Part shown: in pieces, positions 37,901-42,857 of the stretch
How the letters are laid out: each line of letters opens with the position of its first letter
Numbering within the stretch: the first letter of the stretch is position 1
Source: Nemertoderma westbladi
Taxonomy: Eukaryota; Xenacoelomorpha; Nemertodermatida; Nemertodermatidae
Reading direction: 5' to 3'
Assembly: GCA_032718475.1 (NCBI GenBank)
Contig: JAUCBJ010008048.1
Span: forward strand, 91,847-155,846
Length of the DNA: 64,000 bases
Notes under the pieces: model-generated
What the model saw: only the letters and a program-made list of their open reading frames with translations
Told to the model about the DNA's origin: nothing
Databases searched by the model: none
Made by a program: the position numbers and the translations under genes

Positions 37901-37955
37901 ATGGCATACCTGCAGTTTCGTTAAACCTAGGATTCCTTGCTCTTGGAAAAGACAT
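4686..37955 (-). CDS. HMMR: HMMR/RHAMM orthologue, whole gene (9 coding exons)
   Basis: Coding exons in transcript order: 37910-37955, 36606-36814, 34448-34641, 22314-22443, 16872-22172, 16678-16756, 14675-14826, 10833-11009, 4686-4901. All introns have GT donors and AG acceptors and all junction phases agree, giving 6504 bases (2167 residues plus stop). In vertebrates HMMR is a long coiled-coil protein of mitotic spindle and centrosome that binds microtubules and TPX2; an extracellular pool binds hyaluronan (CD168). Recognition rests on three places: N-terminal MSFPRARNPRFNETA then GCGAPVGLYDP; the C-terminal block with KYASILGH and KQKIKHLVDLK; and a coiled coil filling the middle. Human HMMR is about 720 residues; the excess is one giant repeat-bearing exon. 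Identification is from memory of the family, not a search. An extra small in-phase exon could have been missed in the 12-kb intron 4. Confidence 0.92.
5215..6742. repeat. 41-bp satellite array in HMMR intron 8
   Basis: About 37 head-to-tail copies of a 41-bp unit, GTAACTCCTTCTTCTACTCA followed by ATTTGGGGTTCTAGCTAAAAA. Copies are almost identical. The main variant is CAAATT for CAATTT, and such variants occur in adjacent pairs (about 5690/5730, 6185/6225, 6430/6470), which indicates recent multi-unit duplication. There is no coding potential. The intervening sequence is shorter and less variable than expected for CRISPR spacers. Confidence 0.97.
6743..6954. other. Short unique stretch with a small palindrome
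   Basis: An imperfect hairpin at 6770-6793 pairs AACTCCTT with AAGGAGTT, the same word that starts each unit of the adjacent satellite. Nothing else is recognisable. Confidence 0.5.
6974..9309. mobile_element. 2.3-kb non-autonomous DNA transposon, copy 1
   Basis: It begins GGGTCAATAAGCTTAAAAGT and ends with the exact inverse; terminal inverted repeats are about 26 bp. Flanks are GTGA (6970-6973) and CTGA (9310-9313). The empty site in the intact LINE A reads CTGA at 28896-28899, so the target duplication is 4 bp with one later substitution. The interior has only short ORFs and no recognisable transposase. A 4-bp non-TTAA duplication is compatible with Sola, Chapaev or Academ-like groups, and the superfamily is left open. 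A near-identical copy is at 38999-41330. Confidence 0.9.
8060..8303. repeat. GTGTAAAACGCGGAT-type module inside transposon copy 1
   Basis: Read on minus, this stretch starts GGGTAAGTGTAAAACGCGGA and contains repeated GGATCCGG and TAAAACGCGGAT words. It is the same vocabulary as the outer ends of the foldback-like element at 25462-32954. It is present at the same place in copy 2 (about 40080-40325), so it was part of the ancestral element. Confidence 0.75.
9310..10541 (+). pseudogene. Reverse transcriptase remnant of LINE A copy 2
   Basis: It encodes PVPKKGNLTLYGSFRGISL and then RT through FADDLGVLSESLEG (catalytic motif C) to RLRFAGHCFRRED. An 81-bp in-frame deletion after 9606 removes the segment with catalytic motif A (VDFFKAFDS in the intact copy). 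A one-base insertion near 9808 (TGTCCCTTAG for TGTCCTTAG) then shifts the frame. Both defects make it inactive. The remaining codons are about 95 percent or more identical to 28900-30200 by eye. Confidence 0.88.
10833..11009 (-). CDS. HMMR: HMMR coding exon 8 (conserved C-terminal block)
   Basis: The acceptor is ATCATTGCAG before GTTGCTCTG and the donor is AAGAAG|GTTAGTT; 59 codons, phase 0 at both ends. It carries the most conserved stretch of the family: NRLMDKYASILGHTNNKQ then KIKHLVDLKDKNVSLKK. In vertebrates this leucine-zipper region targets HMMR to centrosomes and spindle poles and holds the B(X7)B basic motifs assigned to hyaluronan binding. Lys-X7-Lys spacing is still present here (KIKHLVDLK), though whether hyaluronan is bound in this species is unknown. 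Confidence 0.92.
11010..11080. other. Short intron sequence
   Basis: HMMR intron 7 sequence just upstream (minus sense) of the exon 8 acceptor. Nothing is recognised. Confidence 0.4.
11081..11293. mobile_element. Short MITE, copy related to 42853-43078
   Basis: It shares AATGTTAAAT...AATTAAGGGA, GGCACGTTATT and AACCAAAACA blocks in the same order with the copy at 42853-43078. Its ends carry GACGCAA and TTGCGTC facing outward, and the right end finishes AAAGTCCCCC. It is more diverged than the other copy. No ORF. Confidence 0.7.
11294..12349. other. HMMR intron 7, nothing recognised
   Basis: Moderately AT-rich sequence without a supported gene, repeat array or inverted termini. Short ORFs here lack any family resemblance. 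Confidence 0.4.
12350..14140 (+). pseudogene. Decayed Ty3/Gypsy pol fragment
   Basis: Codons 12480-12745 read YLSTVDAVKGYWQIELAEEY, then TTFICSEGRFKYLRTPTGLS and YEKVADDIFIH. This is the Gypsy RT core, with the catalytic region (V-A/D-D) recognisable. From about 13370 an integrase remnant follows: HHGGKVY, then RYSGRPEV, then VKFRSDGGPQFTSSTFKTF (second catalytic Asp of the DDE core). Stops and frameshifts separate the parts, and the RNase H region is largely unrecognisable. LTRs were not found. It is an old insertion. Confidence 0.82.
14141..14503. other. HMMR intron 7, nothing recognised
   Basis: AT-rich intron sequence between the Gypsy remnant and the duplicated splice-donor block. No feature supported. 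Confidence 0.4.
14504..14680 (-). repeat. Triplicated exon-end/splice-donor block of HMMR exon 7
   Basis: ACATTCACTAACCTTGAA (plus sense) occurs at 14504-14521, 14584-14601 and 14663-14680, each followed by a variant of (C/T)GGAGCTATAG and separated by GC-rich GGTCCGGGTACCCGG spacers. The third is the true end of exon 7. On the minus strand each copy presents TTCAAG|GTTAGTG, so the transcript carries three equivalent 5' splice sites about 80 nt apart. Confidence 0.88.
14675..14826 (-). CDS. HMMR: HMMR coding exon 7
   Basis: The acceptor is TTACTCTCTAG before ATATGGG and the donor is TTCAAG|GTTAGTG. It encodes MGSRIQSLLSERDSHVCDG, then FDKLYRDKETLENKCSELEE and TIAPFK. The final LY.....PF(K/Q) context resembles the vertebrate segment just before the conserved C-terminal block. 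The last bases of this exon and its donor are repeated twice more in the intron just downstream (14504-14601 in window coordinates). Confidence 0.85.
14827..15769. other. HMMR intron 6, left part, nothing recognised
   Basis: AT-rich intron sequence without supported genes or repeats. Small ORFs near 15053-15417 look accidental. Confidence 0.4.
15770..16451. mobile_element. MITE with GGGGCCATCCATAAATGACG ends
   Basis: The left end GGGGCCATCCATAAATGACG and right end CGTCATTTATGGATGACCCC are inverse copies with one difference, followed by internal C-rich tracts and repeated GTCACG words near both ends. Flanks TAAA/AAAT suggest a 2-3 bp A-rich target duplication, not resolvable. 682 bp, no ORF. 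Similar termini are common in invertebrate MITEs; the superfamily is not assigned. It lies in HMMR intron 6. Confidence 0.85.
16678..16756 (-). CDS. HMMR: HMMR coding exon 6
   Basis: The acceptor is ATCATTTAG before GAAAACAATAAA and the donor is GAAG|GTAAGTC (near-consensus). It encodes ENNKRFIGDQLIEMSTRAED and NRTIIE plus one base, continuing the heptads. It is short, but phases match on both sides: phase 0 in, phase 1 out, completed by AT of exon 7 to give Asp. Confidence 0.82.
16872..22172 (-). CDS. HMMR: HMMR coding exon 5, giant coiled-coil exon with 14-residue repeats
   Basis: An uninterrupted 1767-codon exon, residues 194-1960 of the protein, with acceptor TATTTCAG|GTAAATC at 22172 and donor GAGTTG|GTGAGTG at 16872; both ends are phase 0. 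Residues about 194-915 are ordinary irregular coiled coil. Residues about 916-1740 are near-perfect tandem copies of a 14-residue unit such as LENKVEQIYSEKTT, with IYSEKTS, ISLEKAT and ISSEKIT variants. The unit is two heptads with Leu/Ile at d and Val/Lys at a, so the array can extend a rod without breaking register. The last 220 residues return to non-repetitive coiled coil. No stop or frameshift occurs, which argues for selection on the reading frame. Confidence 0.92.
17532..20010 (-). repeat. 42-bp coding minisatellite within HMMR exon 5
   Basis: A tandem array of a 42-bp unit, about 59 copies. On the plus strand each unit reads like TTGTTCCACTTTGTTTTCCA followed by a GGGTGGTTTTCTCT-type half. 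Units differ mostly at codons for Thr, Ser, Ala or Ile and at the Tyr, Ser or Leu position. Blocks of several units recur in the same order, for example alternating YSEKTS/SLEKTT units, so the array seems to have grown by multi-unit duplication. The length is a multiple of three throughout. Copies at both ends are more diverged, as usual for arrays that expand in the middle. Confidence 0.95.
22314..22443 (-). CDS. HMMR: HMMR coding exon 4
   Basis: The acceptor is AATATACAG before GGCGGATC and the donor is TTGCAG|GTTTGT. One base completes the Pro codon from exon 3, then 43 codons run ADLTSRVGEILYDLETVTNQ and onward to LANQLQERCLQ without a stop. The heptad pattern continues across both splice junctions. 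The exon ends exactly on a codon boundary, matching the phase-0 acceptor of the giant exon. Confidence 0.83.
22701..22816. repeat. 19-bp GC-rich minisatellite, left part
   Basis: Alternating 19-bp units GGGCGGCCACCCAACGTCC and AGGCGGGCACCCAACGTCC. The same array continues, in the same orientation, at 24409 on the far side of the inverted-repeat element. Confidence 0.88.
22817..24408. mobile_element. 1.6-kb inverted-repeat element inserted in the GC minisatellite
   Basis: It begins GTATTCCCAATCCTTACACT and ends with the inverse. The inverted arms are about 220 bp (22817-23040 against 24180-24408) and include matching TTCC(A)AACGC and TCACCC(A/T)TTT stretches, with arm identity around 80-85 percent by eye. 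Near its middle (23919-23942) lies a perfect 24-bp AT palindrome. No transposase ORF. The GC-rich 19-bp array flanks it in one orientation, which indicates insertion into a pre-existing array; the target duplication is hidden in the repeats. Confidence 0.8.
24409..24615. repeat. 19-bp GC-rich minisatellite, right part
   Basis: About ten units of GGGCGGCCACCCAACGTGC type, plus a variant AGGCGGTAATTGCAACGTCC and a shortened GGCCATGCAACGT form. Same strand orientation as 22701-22816. Confidence 0.88.
24616..25461. other. HMMR intron 4 with GTCTGTC-rich diverged repeats
   Basis: Bases 25080-25340 hold two diverged copies of a block containing TTTCCGATGT / TTTGG(T/C)GGAATCTA and runs of GTCTGTCTG. 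Related words recur at 33780-34290 on the other side of the foldback element. No gene. Confidence 0.5.
25640..26525 (+). repeat. 53-bp array, left inverted end of the foldback element
   Basis: About 16 units of GGATCCGGAATGGAGTGTAA then AACACGGATTTTCGTTAATT and ACCAAGTTTTATT. Inner units toward 26340-26520 change to the CGCGGATTC / GGGAAGGGGTGTAAAACGC subtype, and the same subtype reappears next to the interior in the right arm. Confidence 0.95.
26627..30379 (+). mobile_element. Full-length RTE-like LINE (family A) nested in the foldback element
   Basis: The target duplication TAATAGACACCT is perfect at 26615-26626 and 30380-30391, so the 3753-bp limits are exact. The 5' end has three tandem CAGGT words, then a roughly 420-bp untranslated region. 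One ORF fills the rest and the 3' end is CCTAG. LINE B also ends CC(TAG)n, so the families probably share a tail type. Single ORF, short length and endonuclease/RT motifs suggest the RTE clade. The absence of truncation, stops or frameshift makes it potentially active. Confidence 0.9.
27050..30346 (+). CDS. LINE A ORF: AP-like endonuclease plus reverse transcriptase
   Basis: A 1098-residue single ORF. Endonuclease domain about residues 100-370: GVQEHRMQTG, LGDFNASL (near 270), SQIDHILFRRKY and SSDHRLIVAK (near 360), the latter two holding the catalytic His/Asp pair of the exonuclease-endonuclease-phosphatase fold. RT about residues 590-900: NRASGVDGVPPEV, FVDFFKAFDS (motif A, near 727), GVLQGDTLAPFLFI (motif B) and FADDLGVLS (motif C, near 839). 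The C-terminal part (LLYGSPCWALT, RRLRFAGHC-like) is the thumb and tail region seen in RTE-like proteins. I chose the first in-frame ATG, at 27050; ATG at 27119 is an alternative. The reading frame is intact. Confidence 0.93.
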   Translation: MANQGVVFAPRADSAKKHPPTPTMDYISNAEVRPLEASGITGHIRPHRRQLTPDRLPVSPPTGERAANNSLSPFPDDLSGPNPGSPGRPDCDGERDSGVGGYSHVPPRPTKPLVNLRQVTRLASVNTLTLGSPMRQGELTALADKLSLSAVGVQEHRMQTGQTDEVLIKDMGGGWRLALASADDSGNGGIGLLMNPTAHAALDKIDQISNRIIRCHFSCSGRLAKKFPKVVLIVCYSPTSVAPVEEVENFYHNLQAATDGVDQHAFLTFLGDFNASLHQSPTSPWVYSNSVNRNSVHLQDFISGNGLFSAGTQFKKRTGKLWTHSGPSGHKSQIDHILFRRKYRSSIQDCNAFTLRPFSSDHRLIVAKVRLSLRASRTTKSALPRHDWSSLLQQPSVRSSFTLQLSNRYEALASEAADHCEGYTAFTEAVKLAAAETVPVYPRNRKRAPWTDNKIQKCRNDLHKAQKESRLKQTTAAKNAVKAASRSLNRQYSVNLQELINQQVDAINDADDSRQSSQAWKSINLLTGRKSQPTTKVKAESPADRLNGWKAHFEKLLNNDRVLPDNFIEVKVSESVLPDIPIGDISFAEVKAAAKSIKTNRASGVDGVPPEVFKIPECLKLIYPIIVDMYRTTRVPQEMKTNKLVPVPKKGNLTLYGSFRGISLISIAAKLYNRILLNRIRDPIERLLRGNQNGFRKGRGTMEPILALRRIIEELSKKKDRHLAVIFVDFFKAFDSVSRSRMFSILSLYGIPDEIIAAIRSVYDGSTTFVSTVDGDTEPFEVLWGVLQGDTLAPFLFIIVVDYVLRMSLDHHNDDGVMITPPTGSRSRGNPAKYLTDLDFADDLGVLSESLEGAQRLLSSLEHAASSVGLFINSRKTKILTVNFESPQQVSDRMSISSKDGMLEHVDDFCYLGSWIRKSGEDLRIRKGKAWAALNRLSRIWKSPRINRKLKVRLFRAAVVPVLLYGSPCWALTAEDTKSLDGTFTRMLRRVHCVKYNAHISNQTLYNIGGVSLVPPSLTLEQNRLRFAGHCFRREDQPVHNLVLWQPHGVNKHGGQPMTFLRRILKDTGLKDADDLANVMGDRELWRCNFVDKPAQHS
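30541..30800 (+). promoter_or_regulatory. Promoter-like region of the foldback internal gene
   Basis: An ATTGGC box (inverse CCAAT) lies near 30627 and a TATA-like CTATTTAAGG at 30712-30721, about 80 bp before the ATG at 30801. The order and spacing are those of a compact pol II core promoter. This is a sequence resemblance only. Confidence 0.5.
30801..30983 (+). CDS. 60-residue ORF in the foldback element interior
   Basis: ATG at 30801, TAA at 30981-30983. The protein is acidic at the start (MDDSDDF), Pro/Thr/Ser-rich in the middle, and has a basic tail (EKKKTRKVSKPRKV) that looks like a nuclear-localisation or DNA-binding tail. TPSPEKKK resembles a proline-directed phosphosite. Upstream are a TATA-like box and inverse CCAAT, and AATAAA overlaps the stop codon (30979-30984), so promoter, ORF and poly(A) signal form one compact unit. 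I do not recognise a family. It may be the remains of a transposase first exon or an element-encoded accessory protein; it could also be chance. Confidence 0.5.
   Translation: MDDSDDFVKVPFTGFVIPSPTNDTAIVEPLELTTQTSCTPSPEKKKTRKVSKPRKVTKEQ
31080..32700 (-). repeat. 53-bp array, right inverted end of the foldback element
   Basis: About 30 units, the reverse complement of the left array: GGATCCAATAAAACTTGGTA, then ATTAACGTAAATCCGTGTTT and TACACTCCATTCC. Two subtypes (CCGTGTTTTACACTCCATTCC and CCGCGTTTTACACCCCTTCCC) alternate in recurring blocks, for example around 31380-31520, 31690-31800 and 32080-32160, indicating block duplication. Outer units (32700-32954) become irregular. Confidence 0.95.
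32964..34447. other. HMMR intron 4, left of exon 3
   Basis: No gene supported. Bases 33780-34290 hold diverged GTCTGTC-rich blocks with GGAATTCATTTC and AATTTGA(C/T) words related to those at 25080-25340. Confidence 0.5.
34448..34641 (-). CDS. HMMR: HMMR coding exon 3
   Basis: The acceptor is TTATTGTAG before CTGGCAGC and the donor is AAAACC|GTTTCTG. It reads LAAENDCIITRHSSLPKLN and then enters a coiled coil (TRLREQVRELQLENSLLEKE). This is where the family changes from the basic N-terminus to continuous heptads. It ends with two bases of a Pro codon completed by the first base of exon 4. The 12-kb intron downstream (22444-34447) holds the foldback-like transposon and the inverted-repeat element. 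Confidence 0.83.
35066..35980 (+). pseudogene. C-terminal RT fragment of LINE B copy 2
   Basis: Open without a start codon from the truncated 5' end: GVLQGDTLAPLLFVI (motif B), then DTDFVDDIALLSNTL (motif C, YADD-like), VRKAKAWVALSKMDTIWKS, FLYGGETWTLTKS and RRLRFSGHCWRSKDE, ending VRVRST with TAG inside the (TAG)n tail. The N-terminal half, including endonuclease and motif A, is missing, so it cannot be active. The C-terminal layout parallels that of LINE A, placing both families in the same broad RTE-like group. Confidence 0.88.
35066..35992 (+). mobile_element. LINE family B, copy 2, 5'-truncated
   Basis: A 12-bp duplication TATTGTTATGTT flanks the insertion (35040-35051 and 35993-36004). 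Homology to copy 1 starts near 35066, leaving about 14 T-rich bases after the left duplication that look untemplated or of unknown origin. The 3' end is CGACC(TAG)5. It lies in HMMR intron 2 in plus orientation, antisense to the gene, and is the intact reference for both the twin-priming inversion and the MITE insertion in copy 1. Confidence 0.9.
36005..36605. other. HMMR intron 2, nothing recognised
   Basis: AT-rich intron sequence between LINE B copy 2 and exon 2; no gene or repeat array is supported. Confidence 0.4.
36606..36814 (-). CDS. HMMR: HMMR coding exon 2 (N-terminal microtubule-binding region)
   Basis: The acceptor is TTTGCAG (just above 36814) and the donor is GAAAG|GTTTGT at 36605. 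Read with two bases carried from exon 1 it encodes GCGAPVGLYDPNANVSQ near its start and HPLRKFSTPQQRKARK at its end. GC.AP.(G/P).YD is the hallmark N-terminal HMMR motif and the basic tail fits the microtubule-binding segment. A second frame of the exon is also open for 70 codons and contains ATGs, so naive ORF calling would pick the wrong one. The phase with exons 1 and 3 and the family motif settle the frame. Confidence 0.88.
37114..37872. mobile_element. MITE rich in AATTAATTG next to HMMR exon 1
   Basis: The ends match the inverted pattern GGGYTATCAAAAATTRATTG, and many AATTAATTG words lie next to both ends. A perfect 28-bp inverted repeat with an 18-base loop sits at 37206-37279 (arms start GCGATGGACGC). 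No target duplication was recognised and there is no ORF. It occupies most of HMMR intron 1. Confidence 0.75.
37910..37955 (-). CDS. HMMR: HMMR coding exon 1 (start codon)
   Basis: The ATG is at 37955 on the minus strand. The exon encodes MSFPRARNPRFNETA plus one base, then a GTATGC donor. The family begins MSFP followed by basic residues, RFN and an acidic residue, so the start is well supported despite the exon being only 46 nt. The leftover G joins the first two bases of exon 2 (TT) to make Val. The donor lies only 37 nt from the end of the MITE at 37114-37872. The 5' UTR and any non-coding exon were not identified. Confidence 0.9.
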
Positions 37956-38998
37956 ATTTATTGAGGCACCCCACGGCGCTTGCGCGCTGTGTAGCCCACA
38001 GTCGGTTCAGTGGTAGGTGGCTGGATGGATCCGTTGGTATTTTGGTACCTTACTCCCGGAAACTTACTAGCCTGTCTGCCTGTGTGGTGTGGTGTGCCTG
38101 TCTACTGTCTGCCTGTACGCTCGACAGGAGCTCGAGCTGGATCACGGAACTTTGAGTGGGAAAAATGATGAAGTGAAGTCTACAGTACTACATCGCCAAT
38201 ACCGGTAGTCTAATTAGTTACTACAGTACTAGAAAGCTAGACCTATCAATCACCGCACTGTCACACTGTCAGATTCTGAGATTACCGGACGGTACCAGCA
38301 CACAGTAGGCTGGACAGGAATAGGCTACTGGGCCTGTGGGCTAGGCTAGGTGAACGTCTGTGTACGTGAACGACTGATTCCGATCCTGCAGTCCTGTCTG
38401 GCATCTTCTGGCAGTTAGTCTGGATTTTGCAGACAACACAGTTTCCCAAATCCAGAAATCTTCCAATTATTGTCAATTTATTTGGCATAGCCTACCGGAC
38501 CCTACCCCCAAACCTAGTGTACACCAGTACACCATACACCGTGTACTGCACAACACAGCAACACATGAACGTACAGACGTAGGCAGGTCAGCAGGTAGGC
38601 CTACCACCTGACCACATACAGACATACATGACATGACATAGGCGGTAAAACGAACTTAGATCCTGCAGGCAAATGGCATACTCCAGTACTCCATACTCTA
38701 CTGTATTACTGTATTATGTAGTACAGTGTACAGCAGTACAGTTCAGCAGTTGTAGTACTGCTGTACTGACAGACTGACATACCACGACAACCAGACACAC
38801 ATTCTGGTTCATATCAGTCTCACACCGGTTCATGGAATACAGGAATAGTGGAATACAAATTTAATTGCTGAATGGGCCCCCGCGGGAAATTTGAATTTCA
38901 CTTGTTTCTCTTTCTGCTCTAGGCGTTGGTACTATATGTCTGTACCATACAAATTAAGTGAAGAATGTGACTTGCTATGGAACTAAATAAATAAGGCA
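37956..38998. other. HMMR upstream region
   Basis: Probable promoter and 5' UTR side of HMMR. It is rich in AGTAC/GTACTG words (38690-38780) but has no recognised gene. A CDE/CHR-like motif is annotated separately. Confidence 0.4.
38881..38895 (+). promoter_or_regulatory. CDE/CHR-like cell-cycle element
   Basis: CGCGGGAAATTTGAA has an E2F/CDE-like CGCGGGA and a CHR-like TTTGAA in the spacing seen in G2/M promoters bound by DREAM/MuvB. It is about 930 bp upstream of the HMMR ATG and in the opposite orientation, so its assignment to HMMR is inference. Confidence 0.35.
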
Positions 38999-41330
38999 GG
39001 GTCAATAAGCTTAAAAGTGGCCAAAAAGGGGTACAAATTGACCAAAAAATTTTTGACGGAAATTAGTGCCATACCATACACCATTCGAAAGATAATTTCA
39101 TGGCGAATCTTGTGATGGTAGAGGGAGAGCATGACGCGCTGCTCAAGGGGAGATATATGGCAAAAACTAATGTCATATCTGTAACGTTTTTGTCTACCAC
39201 TGTAACGCATTACAGTGATGACATTTATGGGACAAACGTCTGTAACGGCCATCTGTAACGGTAATTATGTTATGGATTTTGCAGTATTTATAACTTATTG
39301 CTTCGACAATAAGGTAATTTATTGGACAAACATCTGTAACATACAGCGATATCTGCCCATAACCATCGCATTCACTAAATTATATGTACTTAATACACAT
39401 GATTTCCAATAAATAGAAAAAGTTTTTCATTAACATTTTTCTGTGTAACCGATAATCTTGTTTTACACGATTTTTTTTATCCCGTGTTAAATTTTCTCTA
39501 TCGCGCCGCTTTTTATATGCTTGTTTAAAATACTCTGTATAACAACCGCGGTCCATTTTTCGCTGTACTTATTTAACCGCTCCCTGGCGTTTCTCTGCAA
39601 CTGATTCAGAGACGTCTATTACCACATCCAATAAACGGATCTGACTAAACTTATCACAATAATATAAGTAGTGCACAAGTCCTTCATGTAAGTCAGTGAG
39701 TGATGTTAAGCCAATGATTTAGAAATTGATAGTAAAATATAGGGCATAGGCCTTTTATATGCTATGAGGATCATTGCTATCAGCATTGTTGTAATAAATT
39801 ACACGCCTATGCAGGGAAGCCTAATAACGAAAAACGCAAAACGAAACAGGGCAAAGTACCGTCTGTACAATATATTGTATGTTAAAAAAAACACTGTTTT
39901 GTAGGAAATGTATCTTCTACAATTCTAAACGAAATAAAGCGAAATTCTGTAGAAAGCACATTTTATTAATAGGCCTACTTTTAAAATTTAAGATGGAGAT
40001 TGTATATATTTGCAATTAATTCCTAAGTTATTTACCACGGACCCAGAAGCTCTGGATTTATACAATTTCATATGTGAAGTGAATCTGCGCTTTACTCCCC
40101 AGAATCCACAATCACCTCTTCCCGGATAGAGATAAACATGAATCCGTGTTTTACTCCCCTTACGGGAGGATCCAGTAACACTTGAGAATTAAAATTAGCT
40201 TGAATTCGCATTTTGCACTCATTTCCGGATTTCATGAAAACCCGGATCCGCGTTTTAACCTCAAAATTCGAGAACCGATCCGGATCCTGCATCCGGTTCC
40301 GCGTTTTACACTTACCCATCTTACACTACCACATTACCATGAGCAGTTAGGATGTCAGTAGGAAGACGAAGAACATATCAAACGCGTAGGCATTCAAATA
40401 TTGACAGTGATGTCTTATTGTATTTCAGGATGGTACTCCGTTACAGATAGGACTGTCATATAGATAGGACTGAAAACCTAGTCTGTAACACATCGATAAC
40501 TGGTTATATAATGCGTTACAGATGATACATCCCTTATCTGTAACGCACTGCACTGTAACGGTGACGCGTTACAGATGGTTGACAAAAACGCTTTCCACCG
40601 CCATACATCATAGGTGTTTATTTATCACATTAACTCTTGGGGTTGATGCGGCATAAATTAAAATTGCCTTTCCACACGTACCATTACAGTATACTTGTAT
40701 GAGATTAATATTATCAAAATCTATGGCCACATTTGTAGCGTTACAGCTATGGACGTTTATGCTTTCTATATTGACTTTGTTAAACATAAATGCTTCCCAA
40801 ATGAGATGACCTTACCCTTTGTATGTGATATTTGGTCTATTTTTTTTAGAAACCCTGTAGATTCTAAATATATCAAAACTGTAAACCTACAGTTACTACT
40901 TCAGATTCTAGACGTAAATGTTACAGATGTGACACAAAAATTGAAAAATCCATGCCCATTTTATGTATCGATCTCAAATGGTTCAACATGAATACTATGG
41001 CCTGAAATATATCAGAAAAGAAAGCAAAACATCTAAGCTTCCCAACAATATATAGGTTTTCTATATATTTGCCACTTGGAGTGATAAAATTTACAGTTGT
41101 TTGTGGTCGAGTCACGTAAGGGACAACTGATTTTCACGATATTTCAGTCTTTAATGGGGCATAACTTTTGACTGCCTTTACAGATTTTGATAATTTTTAG
41201 TGCGTAAGCTGCGCAAATAAATTAGCTACAAAATAATATATAACTTTATTACATACGAATAAATTAAAGCATTTAAAATTATATCGTAACTTCCGGACAA
41301 GCCATTGGCCACTTTTAAGCTTATTGACCC
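38999..41330. mobile_element. 2.3-kb non-autonomous DNA transposon, copy 2
   Basis: Same orientation and about 96-97 percent identical by eye to copy 1, with ends GGGTCAATAAGCTTAAAAGT and its inverse. A perfect 4-bp duplication GGCA flanks it (38995-38998, 41331-41334). Both copies carry the same internal module of GTGTAAAACGCGG words and the same cluster of CTGTAACG/CGTTACAG motifs. No intact ORF is shared with a known transposase. Confidence 0.92.
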
Positions 41331-41729
41331 GGCAGTGCTTTTTATGTCCTTTTATTTGACATTTTTTGTCCTCCTTTTTTTACGAATTGTGCATAATGAC
41401 TTTCCTTGTCCCTTTAATGACCTTTGTTGTCCTTTAATGACTTTTTTGTATGTATTTCTTCAAACTGTCAGACTGCTGATTTCTGGACTGTCCGACAGTT
41501 GATTTCAACATGCCTATGCCAAAACATTCAAAATTTGTTGATTTCTGGTCTGTCGGACAGTTGATTTCACTATGCCTGTGCCAAAACATTCAAAATTCCA
41601 TGATTTATAGACTATGAGATAGATTTCCATATGCGCCTGTGTTAAAATACTTTTTAATAGTTTGTTAAACGTTTAATAGTTTGTGGTTGTTGTCGATACT
41701 CGATTACCACATGACGTAGCAAAACACTC
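41331..41729. repeat. Short direct repeats (GTCCGACAG / CAAAACATTC)
   Basis: Bases about 41490-41620 contain two to three diverged tandem copies of a roughly 75-bp unit with CTGTC(C/G)GACAGTTGATTTC and GCCAAAACATTCAAAATT. Before it lies a T-rich stretch with repeated GTCCTTTAATGAC words. No gene. Confidence 0.6.
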
Positions 41730-42150
41730 ATTTTATAACCAAAAACAATTACCAATTGATGGAAAGGAGCAGGTTAAGGCCGGATTTTCTAACCAAAACA
41801 ATAAACAGTCATTTTACCAAATGAAGGAAAGGAGCAGGTTACAGAGGCTAGCCTTACTAACCAAAATAATAAACGATCACTTAACTAATTGAGGGAAAGG
41901 AGCAGGTTACAGAGGCGGGAGTTTCTAACCAAAACAATAAACGATCATTTAACTAATTGAGGGAAAGGGGCAGTTACAGAGGCGGGATTATCTAACCAAA
42001 ACAATAAACATTCACTTTACTAAATGAAGGAAAGGAGCAGGTTACAGAGGCGGGTCTTTCTAACCAAAACAAAAAACGGTCACTTTACCAATTCAGGGAA
42101 AGGAGCAGGTTACAGAGGCGGGATTTTCTAACCAAAACAATAAACTATGT
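41730..42150. repeat. 68-bp tandem array derived from a MITE interior
   Basis: About six copies of a 68-bp unit containing AACCAAAACAATAAAC and GGGAAAGGAGCAGGTTACAG. The same text is the interior of the MITE 0.7 kb away (42853-43078), the copy at 11081-11293, and the fragment at 55-110. Confidence 0.88.
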
Positions 42151-42835
42151 CATGAACATAACAATAAACTATATGTCATGAACATTTGAGGGAATGGGAC
42201 AACTTAAAGAGACAGCATCATTGATTTACATTTCAAATTACATAAATTCAATTAAATTATATTTCAAATAAAATTAATACAATTTCTTTACCTGACAAAT
42301 TAAATCAATACAATGTAATTACGCATCAAATTAAATACTGAAATAAATTAATAATTACGACACAACCGGTCAGCCGGTAGGCCTACCATTACCGTATTTA
42401 AATGGTAGGCTACACAGTAGGCCTACAGCAGAACCGGTGCCGGTACCGGTACTAAAATACCTGCTTTATACCTACATCTGTAGGTAGGCCTACATACAAT
42501 ACAGCAATACTGCAAAATAGTGCTCTATATACTACAGTACTAATACCGGTACTGATAGCCTGAGAGAACAGCAGTAGAGAAACCGGTAGCATGGAACCTA
42601 ACGGTAAATTTCTGGAGGACATAAAAAGTAAAAGAAAATGACATCATGAGTGATTTAAACGGACAATAAAAATTATTGCCAATAAATAACATTCTTAGGT
42701 GATATCGGAGCCCGAGGCGTTAGTGATTTTTACAGGCAGGGCGGTCGCGGTGTTAGCATCTGTTATAAAATATATGTATCTCTGTATCTTCCACTTTCCT
42801 TAGGGTGTAGGCCTATGCTCTTAAATTCAGAGACA

Positions 42836-42857
42836 GGGGGGGGGGGGGGGGGGGGGG
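42836..42857. repeat. Poly-G tract
   Basis: An uninterrupted run of about 21 G at the left edge of the MITE, whose terminus itself starts GGGGG. Confidence 0.9.
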
